DNA of 64,000 bases from Edwardsiella tarda ATCC 15947 = NBRC 105688 (GTDB taxonomy: Bacteria; Pseudomonadota; Gammaproteobacteria; Enterobacterales; Enterobacteriaceae): assembly GCF_003113495.2 (NCBI RefSeq), contig NZ_CP084506.1, positions 1,550,001 to 1,614,000 of the forward strand, written 5' to 3'. Each line of letters starts with the position of its first letter. Positions within the stretch are counted from its first letter, which is position 1. Positions 19,886-30,095 of the stretch are shown one piece after another. The notes under the pieces were generated by a model. That model saw nothing but the letters and a program-made list of their open reading frames with translations. It ran no database searches and was not told the origin of the DNA. The position numbers were made by a program, and so were the translations under genes.

Positions 19886-20281
19886 ATGCCCCATTTCTAC
19901 GCTGAGTGTAGCGACAATATTCGTCGCGAGGCCGATCTGCCGGCGCTGTTTGCCCAGGTCAATGCATTTCTCTTTGGAACCGGACTCTTCCCCCTGGCGG
20001 GGATCCGTAGCCGCGCCATCTGGCTGGATACCTGGCAGATGGCCGATGGGCGTCACGATTATGCCTTCGTGCATATGACGTTGAAGATCGGCGCCGGACG
20101 CAGCTTGGCGTGCCAACAGCAGGTGGGAGAGCAACTCTTCGCCTTGATCCAGCAGCACTTCGCCCCCCTGATGGCGCAGCGTTACCTGGCCCTTTCGTTG
20201 GTGATTGAGGTGTTGCCAGCAGAGTTGAGTTACAAGCAAAACAACGTACACGCGTTGTTTGCGGATGTGGCGAGATCCTAG
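19886..20281 (+). CDS. hpaF: 5-carboxymethyl-2-hydroxymuconate delta-isomerase HpaF
   Basis: Tautomerase-superfamily isomerase that follows HpaE in the pathway. The 131-residue frame from the ATG at 19886 (MPHFYAECSDNIRREADL) gives the expected N-terminal proline after Met removal, the catalytic base in this superfamily. GAGGAG lies five bases upstream. A longer reading frame begins inside hpaD and is not used. The C-terminal SYKQNNVHALFA region matches enterobacterial HpaF. Confidence 0.93.
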   Translation: MPHFYAECSDNIRREADLPALFAQVNAFLFGTGLFPLAGIRSRAIWLDTWQMADGRHDYAFVHMTLKIGAGRSLACQQQVGEQLFALIQQHFAPLMAQRYLALSLVIEVLPAELSYKQNNVHALFADVARS

Positions 20282-20283
20282 GC

Positions 20284-21528
20284 ATGCGTAGCATGAGCTC
20301 GGCCTTCGTTCAGCGTCCGCCCCGCTGGCTGATCCCGCTGCTGGGATCGCTGGTGGCGTTCGGCCCCCTGTCTATCGACATGTATCTGCCGGCCTTGCCC
20401 GCCATGGCGCAACGCCTACAGGCGACGACCGGGCAGATGCAGCTGACACTGAGCGCGTTTTTTCTCGGTCTGTGTATCGGGATGTTGCTCTATGGGCCGT
20501 TGAGCGATCGCCTCGGTCGGCGCCGGTTGTTACTGAGCGGTTTGTTGCTATTCGCCTGCGCGAGTCTGCTCTGTACTCAGGTGAGTAATGTATGGCAACT
20601 GGTGGCATTGCGCGTCCTGCAAGCGTTTGGGAGCGGCGCCGCGGTGGTGATGGCTCGGGCGATCGCTCGTGATGTCTATCACGCCCAGGTCTTACCGCGG
20701 GTGTTGTCGTTGATGACGCTGGTGACTATGGCGGCACCCTTGCTGGCGCCGCTGTTAGGCGGCGCGCTGCTGACCTGGTTCGACTGGCAGGCCATCTTTG
20801 GGTTACTCACGCTCTGTGGCTGCCTCAGCGGGCTGTTGGTGTGGCGACTGTTGCCGGAGACATTGCCCACGAGCGCGTCGCCTTCGTCGGGCGGCCTGTG
20901 GGTAGCGTTTCATCACTATGGTCTGCTACTGCGCGATCGTCGGGCGATGGCGGCCATCGGCACGTTGTCGTTCTCCTTCGCCGGGATGTTCGCCTTTATC
21001 AGCGCCTCACCGTTCGTCTATATCCGTTATTTCCAACTGTCTCCCCACGCCTATGGCCTGCTGTTCGCGGGCAATGTGCTGGGGATGATCCTGTTGCTGC
21101 TGCTCAATGTGCGCCTACTGCGTCACTACAGCCTGGCACGCCTGCTGTCTTGGCAGAGTGGTGCTCAGGTGATCTTCGGCCTGCTACTGCTGGCCAGCTA
21201 CCGCCAGGGGGTGGCGCTGATCGCGCCCTTGGTGATGCTGTATATATCGCTGGTGAATGCTATCGGTGCTAATAGTCTGTCGCAACTATTGTTACCGCGC
21301 GCGGAGCAGGCGGGCAGTGCGACGGCCTTGGCGGTTTCGTGCCAGTTCGCGTTGGGGGCTGGCGCCAGCCTGCTGCTGTCAGCCCTACAGGATGATACCC
21401 CGTTCACCATGACATTGCTGATGGCGCTGTGCGCTGCGCTGAGCTGGTTAAGTCAGCGGCTGGCCGTGCAACGCGTCCCGCGTCATCTGTACTGCCTGTT
21501 ACCCGGAGAGAGAAATCATGAGAAGTAA
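20284..21528 (+). CDS. MFS drug-resistance-type transporter (Bcr/CflA family)
   Basis: Inner-membrane transporter of 414 residues with twelve hydrophobic segments. Family marks are FGPLSIDMYLPALPAMAQRL in helix 1 (D in DMYLP conserved) and the motif GPLSDRLGRRRLLLSG. Bcr/CflA members are proton antiporters that export drugs and small metabolites. It starts two bases after hpaF and overlaps the next dehydrogenase by 11 bp, so it is a true member of the hpa operon, which in E. coli has no such gene. It may export a toxic intermediate or excess aromatic acid. The substrate is unknown. Confidence 0.85.
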   Translation: MRSMSSAFVQRPPRWLIPLLGSLVAFGPLSIDMYLPALPAMAQRLQATTGQMQLTLSAFFLGLCIGMLLYGPLSDRLGRRRLLLSGLLLFACASLLCTQVSNVWQLVALRVLQAFGSGAAVVMARAIARDVYHAQVLPRVLSLMTLVTMAAPLLAPLLGGALLTWFDWQAIFGLLTLCGCLSGLLVWRLLPETLPTSASPSSGGLWVAFHHYGLLLRDRRAMAAIGTLSFSFAGMFAFISASPFVYIRYFQLSPHAYGLLFAGNVLGMILLLLLNVRLLRHYSLARLLSWQSGAQVIFGLLLLASYRQGVALIAPLVMLYISLVNAIGANSLSQLLLPRAEQAGSATALAVSCQFALGAGASLLLSALQDDTPFTMTLLMALCAALSWLSQRLAVQRVPRHLYCLLPGERNHEK

Positions 21529-22990
21529 ACCCGTGGTGCTGTTGCGCCACCAGGCCTACATCGATGGCCGCTGGCTCGATGCCGCCGACGGTGCCACCTT
21601 TGCGGTAACCGATCCGGCCAGTGGTGCGTGCATTGCACGCGTCAGCGATATGGGCGCAGAGGCCTGCCAACAGGCAATCCGGGCCGCTCAACGGGCGCTT
21701 CCCGCCTGGCGCGCCCAGACGGCCAAGCAGCGTGGGTTAATCCTGCGGCGTTGGTACGATCTGATCGGGGGGCATCGCCAGGCGCTGGCGCAGTTACTCA
21801 GCCGGGAGCAGGGCAAGCCGCACGCCGAGGCGTTGGCGGAGATCGCCTATGGTGCCAGCTTTATCGAGTGGTTTGCCGAGGAGGGGAAGCGCACTTATGG
21901 GGAGACGATCCCCAGTCCGCTTCCCGGTCAGCGTATCAGTACCATCAAGCAACCGATCGGCGTGGTTGCGGCGATCACGCCATGGAATTTCCCCAACGCC
22001 ATGATCACCCGCAAGGTTGCACCGGCGCTGGCCGCCGGTTGCTGTGTGGTGCTAAAGCCAGCGCCGGAGACGCCGCTGTCGGCGCTGGCACTGGCGGCGT
22101 TGGCGGAGGCGGCGGGACTGCCGGCGGGGGTGTTGAATATCGTGCCGGGGCTGGATGCGGCGGCCATCGGCACCTGTATGACCCAGAGCCCGCTGGTGCG
22201 CAAGCTGTCGTTTACCGGCTCAACTCGCATCGGCAAGCAGCTGATGGCGCAAAGCGCGGCGACGGTGAAGAAACTCTCTCTGGAGCTGGGCGGCAATGCT
22301 CCCTTTATCGTATTCGACGACGCCGATCTGGAGGCCGCGGTTCAGGGGGCTCTGTCGGCGAAGTTTCGTAACAGCGGTCAGACCTGCGTCTGTGCCAACC
22401 GCATCCTGGTACAGGCCGGGATCTATGAACGCTTCGTCACCCGTTTCGCCGAGGTGGTCGCGACGCTGCGGGTCGGGCCAGCCAGCGATCCCCGCGCGCA
22501 GCAGGGGCCGCTGATCAATCAGGCGGCGCTGGATAAAGTCCAGGCGTTGATCGACGACGCTCTGGCACGGGGCGCAACCCTGGTGAGCGGCGGCGCGCCG
22601 CATTCCTTGGGCGGTCTGTTCTTCCAGCCGACCATTCTGCGTGACGTTGATGAGTCGATGCGTATCGCCCATGAGGAGGCTTTCGGCCCCGTCGCTCCGC
22701 TGATCAAATTTCACGATGAACAGGGGGCCATCCGACTGGCCAATCAGACTGAATCGGGGCTGGCAGCCTACTTCTATGCGCGTGACATCGGTCGGATCTA
22801 CCGGGTGGCGGAGGCGTTGGAGTGCGGCATGGTCGGCATTAATGAGGGGCTGATCTCCAATGAGTTGGCGCCGTTTGGCGGCATCAAGCAGTCCGGGTTA
22901 GGGCGTGAAGGGTCGCGCTATGGTATCGAGGATTATCTCGAAGTGAAGTACCTCTGCTTCGGTGGACTTGACGATAAGGGAACGAATTGA
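21518..22990 (+). CDS. Succinate-semialdehyde dehydrogenase (GabD/Sad type)
   Basis: Aldehyde dehydrogenase of 490 residues in the GabD/Sad group. Catalytic E256 lies in [10 protein letters not shown] and C290 in [15 protein letters not shown]-type NAD contacts lie around [13 protein letters not shown] and [12 protein letters not shown]. HpaI, two genes on, releases succinic semialdehyde, so an enzyme oxidising it to succinate fits the operon well. The frame overlaps the transporter gene by 11 bp and shares one base with hpaH (TGATG). Whether it uses NAD or NADP is not clear from sequence. Confidence 0.88.
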   Translation: MRSKPVVLLRHQAYIDGRWLDAADGATFAVTDPASGACIARVSDMGAEACQQAIRAAQRALPAWRAQTAKQRGLILRRWYDLIGGHRQALAQLLSREQGKPHAEALAEIAYGASFIEWFAEEGKRTYGETIPSPLPGQRISTIKQPIGVVAAITPWNFPNAMITRKVAPALAAGCCVVLKPAPETPLSALALAALAEAAGLPAGVLNIVPGLDAAAIGTCMTQSPLVRKLSFTGSTRIGKQLMAQSAATVKKLSLELGGNAPFIVFDDADLEAAVQGALSAKFRNSGQTCVCANRILVQAGIYERFVTRFAEVVATLRVGPASDPRAQQGPLINQAALDKVQALIDDALARGATLVSGGAPHSLGGLFFQPTILRDVDESMRIAHEEAFGPVAPLIKFHDEQGAIRLANQTESGLAAYFYARDIGRIYRVAEALECGMVGINEGLISNELAPFGGIKQSGLGREGSRYGIEDYLEVKYLCFGGLDDKGTN

Positions 22991-23793
22991 TGTTAGCTCA
23001 CTCGCTCATCGAGAGCCTCGCTCGTCGCCTGGATCAGGCGGAACAGAGCCGTGTACAGATCCGGGCGCTCTCCTTGGAGTATCCACAGATCACGCTTGAG
23101 GATGCTTACGCCATCCAGCGTGCCTGGGTGGCGCAGAAGATCGCCGCCGGGCGCCGTTTGGTGGGCCATAAGATCGGCCTAACGTCGCGAGCGATGCAGA
23201 TCAGCTCGCAGATTACGGAGCCGGATTATGGCGCGTTACTCGACGACATGCTGTTTGCCGACGGGGGAGAGATCTCGACGGATCGCTTCATCGTGCCCCG
23301 TATCGAGGTCGAGTTGGCCTTTATTCTGGCGAAGCCGTTACGTGGCCCGAACTGTACCCTGTTCGACGTATATAACGCCACGGATTACGTCATCCCTGCC
23401 TTGGAGTTGATCGACGCGCGCAGCCATAACGTCGATCACCAGAGTGGTCGGCCGCGCAAGGTCTTCGACACCATCGCGGACAATGCCGCGAACGCCGGGG
23501 TGATCTTGGGCGGGCGTCCCATCAAGCCAGAGGCCTTAGATCTACGTTGGATCAGTGCGTTGTTGTATCGCAACGGGGTGATTGAGGAGTCCGGGGTCGC
23601 CGCCGCCGTGTTGAATCATCCGGCCAATGGCGTGGCCTGGTTGGCGAATAGACTCGCCCCTTACCAGGTGCAGCTGGAGGCGGGGCAGATCATTCTGGCC
23701 GGCTCCTTTACCCGCCCGGTGGCGGCACGTCAGGGGGATACCTTCCATGTCGACTATGGCCCGCTGGGCGCCATCAGTTGTCGGTTTGTCTAA
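22990..23793 (+). CDS. hpaH: 2-oxo-hept-4-ene-1,7-dioate hydratase HpaH
   Basis: Metal-dependent hydratase (MhpD/HpaH family) that adds water to 2-oxohept-3/4-enedioate. It has 267 residues, as in E. coli. Family blocks include [39 protein letters not shown] and [28 protein letters not shown]. The ATG at 22990 is used; a TTG one codon earlier overlaps the preceding gene. This gene is the hydratase, not the Acinetobacter gene also called hpaH. Confidence 0.94.
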   Translation: MLAHSLIESLARRLDQAEQSRVQIRALSLEYPQITLEDAYAIQRAWVAQKIAAGRRLVGHKIGLTSRAMQISSQITEPDYGALLDDMLFADGGEISTDRFIVPRIEVELAFILAKPLRGPNCTLFDVYNATDYVIPALELIDARSHNVDHQSGRPRKVFDTIADNAANAGVILGGRPIKPEALDLRWISALLYRNGVIEESGVAAAVLNHPANGVAWLANRLAPYQVQLEAGQIILAGSFTRPVAARQGDTFHVDYGPLGAISCRFV

Positions 23794-23802
23794 GGAGAGA
23801 AA

Positions 23803-24606
23803 ATGAACCACGCCGTATTACATAACACCTTTAAGCAGGCACTACGGGATGGGCGCGCGCAGATTGGCCTCTGGCTGGGTCTGTGTAGCCCCTATAGCGC
23901 CGAACTGTTAGCGGGGAGTGGTTTCGATTGGCTCCTGATCGACGGCGAACATGCGCCGAATAATGTCCAGACTATCCTCGGACAGTTGCAAGCCATTGCC
24001 CCTTACCCTAGTCATCCGGTTGTACGTAGCGCTTGGAACGATGCCGTGCAGATTAAACAGTTGCTAGACATCGGCGCACAGAGCGTGTTGATCCCGATGG
24101 TACAAGACGCGGCACAGGCGCAGGCGGCGGTACGCGCTACGCGTTATCCGCCTCAGGGGATCCGTGGGGTGGGGAGTGCCCTGGCGCGAGCCTCACGCTG
24201 GAACCGGATCGACGACTATCTGCAACGCGCCGACGATGAGGTATGTGTGTTGATACAGGTCGAGACCCGCACGGCGCTGGGTAATCTCCCGCAGATCCTC
24301 GCGGTGGAGGGGGTGGACGGCGTGTTCATCGGCCCGGCGGATCTGAGCGCCGATATGGGCTTGGCCGGCCAGCCGACGCATCCGACCGTTCAGGCGGCGA
24401 TCGAGCAGGCGATCGCCCAAATCAAGGCGGCGGGTAAGGCCCCCGGCATTTTGATGGCGCAGCCGGAGATGGCGCAACGTTACCTGGAACTCGGGGCGTT
24501 ATTTGTGGCGGTGGGGGTCGATACCACACTTTTAGCGCGAGCCGCCGAGGCGTTAGCCGCCCGCTTCGGCACTACCAGGCCACAGACGGCGCCGGGTGTG
24601 TACTGA
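23803..24606 (+). CDS. hpaI: 4-hydroxy-2-oxoheptanedioate aldolase HpaI
   Basis: Class II aldolase that splits 4-hydroxy-2-oxoheptanedioate into pyruvate and succinic semialdehyde. It has 267 residues (E. coli 262) and the HpcH/HpaI TIM barrel. The base-type histidine lies in [13 protein letters not shown]. Metal ligands lie in VLIQVETR (E) and [13 protein letters not shown] (D). AAGGAGAG precedes the ATG. The last catabolic enzyme of the operon before the transporter and activator genes. Confidence 0.95.
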   Translation: MNHAVLHNTFKQALRDGRAQIGLWLGLCSPYSAELLAGSGFDWLLIDGEHAPNNVQTILGQLQAIAPYPSHPVVRSAWNDAVQIKQLLDIGAQSVLIPMVQDAAQAQAAVRATRYPPQGIRGVGSALARASRWNRIDDYLQRADDEVCVLIQVETRTALGNLPQILAVEGVDGVFIGPADLSADMGLAGQPTHPTVQAAIEQAIAQIKAAGKAPGILMAQPEMAQRYLELGALFVAVGVDTTLLARAAEALAARFGTTRPQTAPGVY

Positions 24607-24655
24607 GTCACGGCGCAATACCGACCATAATGGGCAATCACTTGAGGGCAGCACG

Positions 24656-26032
24656 ATGAGCGAGTCACCGACCATAGGGAATAGTTCGGCTAATCCCGCC
24701 GAGCGTCATAAGCAACTCAATGCACAACAACAGGCTGTTATTAATAAGCTATTCCGCCGCCTGATCGTGTTTCTGTTCGTGTTGTTTGTCGCCTCCTTTC
24801 TCGATCGTATTAACATCGGCTTCGCGGGCCTCACCATGGGGCGGGATCTCGGGTTGAGCGCGACCATGTTTGGTCTGGCGACGACGCTGTTCTATGCCAC
24901 TTATGTCATCTTCGGTATTCCCAGCAATATCATGCTGGGGATCGTCGGGGCGCGGCGCTGGATCGCTACCATCATGGTCTGTTGGGGCATCGCCTCGACA
25001 GCGACCATGTTTGCGACCGGTCCCACGAGTCTGTATGTGTTGCGAATGATCGTCGGTATTGCTGAGGCGGGCTTCCTGCCCGGGGTGCTGGTCTATCTTA
25101 CTTATTGGTTCCCCGCCTATTTTCGCGCTCGGGCCAACGCGCTATTTATGGTGGCGATGCCCGTCACCATGGCGCTAGGCTCGGCGGCGTCCGGCTATAT
25201 CATGGCGCTGGATGGCATCTTGGACCTGAAGGGGTGGCAATGGCTATTCCTGTTGGAGGGATTCCCCTCGGTGTTGCTGGGGGTCGTCGTCTGGTTCTAT
25301 TTGGATGATACGCCGGCTAAGGCCAAGTGGTTGACGACGAGCGATAAGCAGACTCTGCAAGCGATGATGGAGGAGGATAAGCTGGAGCTGGTGCAGCCGG
25401 AAGGGGGCGTGAGTCACCGTGCATTGCAACGGCGCAGCCTGTGGCGTGAGATCTTCACCCCGGTGGTGGTCATGTATACCTTGGCTTACTTTTGCCTGAC
25501 CAACACCCTGAGTGCGGTTAACATCTGGACGCCGCAGATCCTGCAGAGCTTCAATCAGGGCAGCAGTAACATTGTCATCGGCCTGTTGGCGGCCATCCCC
25601 CAGGTCTGTACCATCGCCGGCATGGTATGGTGGAGCCGCCGCTCCGATCGTCTCCAGGAGCGCAAGCTGCACACCTGCCTGCCTTACCTGTTCGCCGCCG
25701 TCGGCTGGCTGTTGGCTTCGGCGACCCAGCATAGCCTGTTGCAGTTGATCGGCATCATCATGGCCTCCGTGGGGTCGTTCACGGCGATGGCCATCTTCTG
25801 GACCACGCCGGATCAGTCGATCAGTCTGCGTGCACGGGCGGTGGGGATCGCCGTGATCAACGCCGTGGGCAATATCGGTTCCGGTATCAGTCCGCTGCTG
25901 ATCGGTTGGCTGAAGGATCAGACGGGGAGCTTCAACTCTGGCCTCTACTTTGTCGCTGGGTTGTTGGTCGTTGGTGCCCTTCTGGTGTGGTGGATCCCGA
26001 TGCAGGCTTCACGTCCTCGCGCTACGCCCTAA
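24656..26032 (+). CDS. hpaX: 4-hydroxyphenylacetate permease HpaX (MFS)
   Basis: Major facilitator of the anion:cation symporter family, 458 residues, identical in length to E. coli HpaX. Twelve hydrophobic segments; helix 1 contains FVASFLDRINIGFAGLTMG, the typical DRxNIGFA motif. It brings hydroxyphenylacetates into the cell. The ATG at 24656 is chosen because it gives the family N-terminus; an upstream GTG frame overlaps hpaI. A hairpin follows the stop codon and precedes hpaA. Confidence 0.92.
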   Translation: MSESPTIGNSSANPAERHKQLNAQQQAVINKLFRRLIVFLFVLFVASFLDRINIGFAGLTMGRDLGLSATMFGLATTLFYATYVIFGIPSNIMLGIVGARRWIATIMVCWGIASTATMFATGPTSLYVLRMIVGIAEAGFLPGVLVYLTYWFPAYFRARANALFMVAMPVTMALGSAASGYIMALDGILDLKGWQWLFLLEGFPSVLLGVVVWFYLDDTPAKAKWLTTSDKQTLQAMMEEDKLELVQPEGGVSHRALQRRSLWREIFTPVVVMYTLAYFCLTNTLSAVNIWTPQILQSFNQGSSNIVIGLLAAIPQVCTIAGMVWWSRRSDRLQERKLHTCLPYLFAAVGWLLASATQHSLLQLIGIIMASVGSFTAMAIFWTTPDQSISLRARAVGIAVINAVGNIGSGISPLLIGWLKDQTGSFNSGLYFVAGLLVVGALLVWWIPMQASRPRATP

Positions 26033-26037
26033 GTGTC

Positions 26038-26066
26038 ACGGGCCGAGTCGGGCCCGTTTGTTCTTG
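26038..26066 (+). terminator. Intrinsic terminator-like hairpin between hpaX and hpaA
   Basis: ACGGGCC and GGCCCGT pair over seven bases around GAGTCG, followed by the T-rich tail TTGTTCTTG. It could make hpaA expression partial relative to hpaX, or mark the operon end with an internal promoter for hpaA. Confidence 0.6.
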
Positions 26067-26083
26067 CCTGGAGGGTTATCACG

Positions 26084-26986
26084 ATGAACGAACCGGTTGT
26101 CGCCAATCTCGATCTGGCCCACGATTATCATGAGGCACAGGGGGCGGAAGGCGTCTATTATCAATCGTTCTCGCGTCTGGCAGCATTCTTTGGCCGTGAT
26201 ATGCATGTCCATCGCCACGATCACTTCTTCCAAATGCATGTGTTGAATACCGGGCAAATTGAGTTGTTTCTCGACGATCAACGCTATGCGCTACAGGCGC
26301 CGTTGTTCGTGCTGACGCCGCCTTCGACGCCACATGCCTTCTTTACCGAGCCGGATAGCGAGGGGCATGTGTTGACGGTGCGTCAAGAGTTGATCTGGCC
26401 GTTGCTTGAGAGTCTCTACCCTTATCAAGGAGGGCGTGAGGCGTGGCTGGATATCCCCGGGGTTTGCCTGTCGTTAGCGGATAAGCCCCAGGAGCTAGCG
26501 ACGCTTAATCATTATTGGGCGTTGATTCAACGCGAGGCGACAGCGCAGTTGGCGGGTTATGAGCATACCTTGGCGTTGCTAGCGCAGGCGGCCTTTACGC
26601 TGCTGCTGCGCAACGTACCGTTGGGCGAACGCAACCTGTGTGTCATGCGTGGGGAGATCCAGCGTTTTCGTCGTTTCAACCAATTGATCGATACGCGTTA
26701 CCCCGAGCATCTGCCGGTGGCCGAGTATGCGCGCCAACTGGGGATCACCGAGTCACGCCTGGCTGATATGTGCCGCCGTTTCACCAATCGTTCGCCGAAG
26801 CGATTGATCTTCGAACGGCAATTACGCGAGGCGAAGCGTCTGCTGTTATTTAGTGACCGCTCGGTACATCAGATTGCTTACCAGTTAGGCTTTAAAGATC
26901 CCGCCTACTTCACCCGCTTCTTCAGTCGCCTGGCGGGGTGCTCCCCCAGCGTCTTCCGTACCCGCCGGCTCGCTGGTGCCGGGTAG
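26084..26986 (+). CDS. hpaA: AraC-family activator HpaA
   Basis: Activator of the hydroxylase genes in E. coli, responding to 4-hydroxyphenylacetate. It has 300 residues: an N-terminal cupin-like sensor (about 45-130, with MHVHRHDHFFQMHVLNTGQIELFLDD) and a C-terminal pair of helix-turn-helix motifs (about 200-295, with VAEYARQLGITESRLADMCRRF and SVHQIAYQLGFKDPAYFTRFF). The ATG at 26084 has GGAGGG upstream; an in-frame extension reaches 26033 through the hairpin and is rejected. Its target here is expected to be the C1/C2 hydroxylase promoter. Confidence 0.92.
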   Translation: MNEPVVANLDLAHDYHEAQGAEGVYYQSFSRLAAFFGRDMHVHRHDHFFQMHVLNTGQIELFLDDQRYALQAPLFVLTPPSTPHAFFTEPDSEGHVLTVRQELIWPLLESLYPYQGGREAWLDIPGVCLSLADKPQELATLNHYWALIQREATAQLAGYEHTLALLAQAAFTLLLRNVPLGERNLCVMRGEIQRFRRFNQLIDTRYPEHLPVAEYARQLGITESRLADMCRRFTNRSPKRLIFERQLREAKRLLLFSDRSVHQIAYQLGFKDPAYFTRFFSRLAGCSPSVFRTRRLAGAG

Positions 26987-27034
26987 GATACGGCGAAGGT
27001 GGCAGTGGGTGAGCATGGCTTACCGGCTGAGGAG

Positions 27035-27054
27035 GCCCGGCGCAGAGGCCGGGC
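27035..27054. terminator. Bidirectional hairpin between hpaA and phnX
   Basis: GCCCGGC and GCCGGGC form a seven-base-pair stem with a six-base loop between two convergent genes. There is no long T run on either side. Confidence 0.5.
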
Positions 27055-27065
27055 GGGGTGGGGGC

Positions 27066-27875
27066 TTAGGGACGTTCGCCACGCGCCAGGCGCCGATCGA
27101 TCTGGGCGATCACCGCCGGCAGATCCGCCAGGGTGTCGACCACATAGTGCGCGCCCGCGGCGTACAGCTTCTCGGCGGCCAGGGTGCGGCGGCGCGCCTT
27201 TTCGTCATCCGCCATGGCGTGGTACGCCTCCCAGGTGGCGCCAAACTCGTTGCCGGAGATCGCCAGGCCGACGCTCCACATCCCGGCGTTGAGTCCCTCA
27301 AGGATCCCCGGGACGGCATCGTCGACTTTGACGCAATGCGCGACGGCGTCGATGCCCAAGGTGATGACATTCTGCAGCGCCATCCAGGGGCCGGGACGGC
27401 CGCCGGCGGCGAGGTCATCGGTTGCGACCCAGTTGTCCGGTGCATAGCCCTGATGGGCGGCGGCTACGACCAGGCGCTCCATCACCGCGCGGGGGTAGCC
27501 GGAGCAGGAGCCGATCTTGATCCCATTGGCGCGTAGGGTGGCGATGGTCTCGACGACGCCGCTAATTGGCGTGGCGAAATCGACGACCTTGGCGATCTGT
27601 AATGGCATGAAAGCGTTGTAGATCGCATCGATATCGTCGGCACGCATCGCCCGGCCAAATTTGGCTTGCCAGCGGGCATCGACACTGGGCAAGCGCCCCA
27701 ACGCCTCGATGTGTTGCCACTTGCCCAGTCCCATCGGCACCCGAGCCTCAGCCAGGGTCAGTTCGATGTCGAATGCCTGACGAAACGCCTCGACGAAGAT
27801 CTGGGTCGGGGCGAAAGAACCAAAGTCGACGGTAGTCCCTGCCCAATCGAGAATAACGGCCTGAATACGTTGCAT
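27066..27875 (-). CDS. phnX: Phosphonoacetaldehyde hydrolase PhnX (phosphonatase)
   Basis: HAD-superfamily enzyme that cleaves the C-P bond of phosphonoacetaldehyde to acetaldehyde and phosphate. It has 269 residues. The nucleophile motif [10 protein letters not shown] starts at D10, with alanine at position 12, typical of phosphonatase. The Schiff-base lysine is K52 in [13 protein letters not shown], and the [10 protein letters not shown] and KVDDAVPGI blocks complete the HAD site. AAGGAC precedes the ATG. It lies nine bases after phnW, in one transcript. Confidence 0.96.
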   Translation of the reverse strand: MQRIQAVILDWAGTTVDFGSFAPTQIFVEAFRQAFDIELTLAEARVPMGLGKWQHIEALGRLPSVDARWQAKFGRAMRADDIDAIYNAFMPLQIAKVVDFATPISGVVETIATLRANGIKIGSCSGYPRAVMERLVVAAAHQGYAPDNWVATDDLAAGGRPGPWMALQNVITLGIDAVAHCVKVDDAVPGILEGLNAGMWSVGLAISGNEFGATWEAYHAMADDEKARRRTLAAEKLYAAGAHYVVDTLADLPAVIAQIDRRLARGERP

Positions 27876-27884
27876 GGTGTGTCC

Positions 27885-28988
27885 TTACTGTTGCCAATAG
27901 ATGGCTTGTTGAATGGCCTGGAGCAGGGCGTCGATGTCGGCGGGGTAGACCTCACCGATGTTGCCGATGCGGAAGCAGTCGCTCTGCGATACCTTGCCGG
28001 GATAGATGATAAAGCCCTGCTGTTTAAGACGCTGGTAAAAGTCCGCGAAACGGTAGTGTGGGCTGCTGGGTGAATAAAACGCGGTGATGATCGGCGAGTG
28101 TAGCTCGTCGTCCAACAGCGGCTGGAAGCCGAGCCGACGCATGCCGGCGACCAGGCGGCGCTGATTCGTGTGATAGCGCTGGTGGCGTGCCTCGATGCCA
28201 CCCTCCGCCTCCAGTTCCCGCAGCGCCTGGGCGAAAGCCAGCACGGTATGGGTCGGCGAGGTGAAGCGCCACTTGCCGCCGTGATCCTCCATGCAGCGCC
28301 ATTGGGCGTAGAGATCCAACGACAGCGAACGTGAGCGACCGGCGCAGGCCGCCAGGCGTTCGCGCTGGGCAATGACGAAGGCGAAGCCGGGCACCCCTTG
28401 GATACATTTGTTGGCCGAGCTAATCAGAAAGTCGATGCCCAACTCGGCCATATCCAGTGGAATGCCGCCGAAGCTACTCATGGCATCGACCAGGTAGATC
28501 TTGGCGTGGCGGCGCGCCAGTTCGCCCACCTCGCGGATCGGGTTCAGCATCCCGGTGGTGGTTTCACAGTGCACCATCGCGAGGTGGCTGATGGTCGGAT
28601 CGGCCTGTAAGTATGCCGCCAGCTCGGCCAGATCGGGGCGGGCGAGCTCGCCGCAGTCGTAGACCTGGTGGGCGATGCCCATCAGGGTCGCCATCTCGGC
28701 CATGCGCGCGCCGTAGGCGCCGTTATTGATGATCAATACCTTACCTTGTGGGCCGAGCGCGCTGCCGAGCACCGCCTCGACGGCATAGCTGCCGCTGCCT
28801 TGCAACAGGACGGCGGTATAGTCGGCGGCAGGGGTCGCCAGGGCGGTGAGGTGACGGCGGATCGGTTCGACCACGCCATGGTTGTAGTCATCATCCCAGG
28901 TACAGCTATCGAAGAGCATCGCACGCTTTACGCTGGATGAGGTGGTCAGCGGGCCGGGCGTGAGCAGTAGGGTATTACGAGCAGTCAT
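27885..28988 (-). CDS. phnW: 2-aminoethylphosphonate-pyruvate transaminase PhnW
   Basis: PLP enzyme that moves the amino group of 2-aminoethylphosphonate to pyruvate, giving phosphonoacetaldehyde. It has 367 residues. The PLP lysine is K194 in [16 protein letters not shown], and the cofactor-binding block [16 protein letters not shown] lies around 63-78. It starts the phnWX pair; a PhnR-type operator is 11 bp upstream of the ATG. A possible minus-strand promoter is TTGACC (29047-29052) with CATGAT 18 bp on. Confidence 0.96.
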   Translation of the reverse strand: MTARNTLLLTPGPLTTSSSVKRAMLFDSCTWDDDYNHGVVEPIRRHLTALATPAADYTAVLLQGSGSYAVEAVLGSALGPQGKVLIINNGAYGARMAEMATLMGIAHQVYDCGELARPDLAELAAYLQADPTISHLAMVHCETTTGMLNPIREVGELARRHAKIYLVDAMSSFGGIPLDMAELGIDFLISSANKCIQGVPGFAFVIAQRERLAACAGRSRSLSLDLYAQWRCMEDHGGKWRFTSPTHTVLAFAQALRELEAEGGIEARHQRYHTNQRRLVAGMRRLGFQPLLDDELHSPIITAFYSPSSPHYRFADFYQRLKQQGFIIYPGKVSQSDCFRIGNIGEVYPADIDALLQAIQQAIYWQQ

Positions 28989-28998
28989 GATTTCACCA

Positions 28999-29012
28999 TT
29001 GGTCTATACCAG
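28999..29012. promoter_or_regulatory. PhnR-type operator upstream of phnW
   Basis: The inverted repeat TTGGT-CTAT-ACCAG has TGGT and ACCA half-sites. Its complement, CTGGTATAGACCAA, matches the site before phnS (CTGGTATAGGCCAG) at 12 of 14 positions. HutC-type GntR regulators commonly bind such TGGT-N4-ACCA sites. The shared motif in front of both phn units makes PhnR the likely ligand. Confidence 0.78.
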
Positions 29013-29127
29013 ATTAGGGTTATCATGGCGACATGGCCCACTCCGGGTCAAAGGGAAAATCGGTTTGCAACAAAAAATTCATCAATCTCTGTATAATATC
29101 GCCAGACAACCGTGACGGTGAACGAGC

Positions 29128-29847
29128 ATGAAAGCGATCTCTGGTGACATCCCGCAATACCTTTCCATCAAGGCGCAACTCCAGGCGCATATCGAGAGTG
29201 GGGCGTTGAAATGTGGCGATAAGTTGCCCTCTGAGCGCGAGCTCTGTGCGCGCTTCAATACCACACGCATCACCATCCGCGAGAGCCTGGCGCAGTTGGA
29301 GGCGGGCGGCATCATTTATCGCGCCGATCGGCGCGGTTGGTTTGTGACGCCACAGCGCCTGTGGCTCGATCCGACGCAGAACACCAACTTCCATCAGTTG
29401 TGTCGTGAGCAGGGGCGGGTCGCACAGACCCGGCTACTGAGCGGGGAGTTACTTGCCGTGCCGCTGGAGGCGATGACACCTTTGCAGCTGCAACCCTGCG
29501 ATCAGATCTATCTACTCAAGCGCGTGCGTTATGCCGATGATCGCGCGATCTGTTACTGCGAGAACCACTGCCTGCCAGCGCGGGTGCCGGAGTTGCTGCG
29601 CCACGATCTGAATGGCAGCCTGACGGAGGTGTATCAGCGCCATTACCAACTGTGTTATGCCAGCATGCACCTCTCTTTCTATCCCAGCGCGATGCCGCGT
29701 CCCGCCGCGCAGGCCTTGGGGGTGATGGAGGGGCGCCCAGCGCTGTTGCTACGCCGCCTCAACTACGATCAGTATGGGCGGGTGCTCGATCTCGACATCG
29801 AGTATTGGCGTCATGATAGCCTGCGTATCGAGGTCGATACGCACTAA
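29128..29847 (+). CDS. phnR: GntR/HutC-family regulator PhnR
   Basis: Regulator of 2-aminoethylphosphonate genes, 239 residues, the length of Salmonella PhnR. A GntR winged helix (about 8-75, [33 protein letters not shown]) precedes a UTRA ligand domain (about 95-235). A good -10 hexamer TATAAT lies at 29092-29097, giving a leader of about 25 bases; no clear -35 at standard spacing. It is divergent from phnWX and upstream of phnSTUV. Confidence 0.92.
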   Translation: MKAISGDIPQYLSIKAQLQAHIESGALKCGDKLPSERELCARFNTTRITIRESLAQLEAGGIIYRADRRGWFVTPQRLWLDPTQNTNFHQLCREQGRVAQTRLLSGELLAVPLEAMTPLQLQPCDQIYLLKRVRYADDRAICYCENHCLPARVPELLRHDLNGSLTEVYQRHYQLCYASMHLSFYPSAMPRPAAQALGVMEGRPALLLRRLNYDQYGRVLDLDIEYWRHDSLRIEVDTH

Positions 29848-29929
29848 TTGGCGCGGCTTCGCGTCGTTACGGCTGCGTGCGGGGCGCTTTGCGCGGCTCT
29901 GGTTGGGGAGTATCACGCTGGCATCATGC

Positions 29930-29978
29930 GACTGCCGACTGCCGACTGCCGACTGCCGACTGCCGACTGCCGACTGCC
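29930..29978. repeat. 7-bp tandem repeat (GACTGCC), seven perfect copies
   Basis: Seven identical head-to-tail copies of GACTGCC fill 49 bases in the 327-bp gap between phnR and phnS. The rest of this gap holds the phnS promoter and operator at its right end; I see no gene. The array lies about 118 bp upstream of the putative phnS promoter. A period of seven is not a multiple of three and no open frame uses it. Confidence 0.96.
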
Positions 29979-30095
29979 TTAGGCATCAGCCGTTGGCTAA
30001 GGCAGCGTGTCGGTATGGATTGTTCGGCCAGCGGCTCCCTCTCGCCGGCGTCTTTTCCGGCTATCCCGTTCTCGTTTCCTCGTCGATTCATCCTA

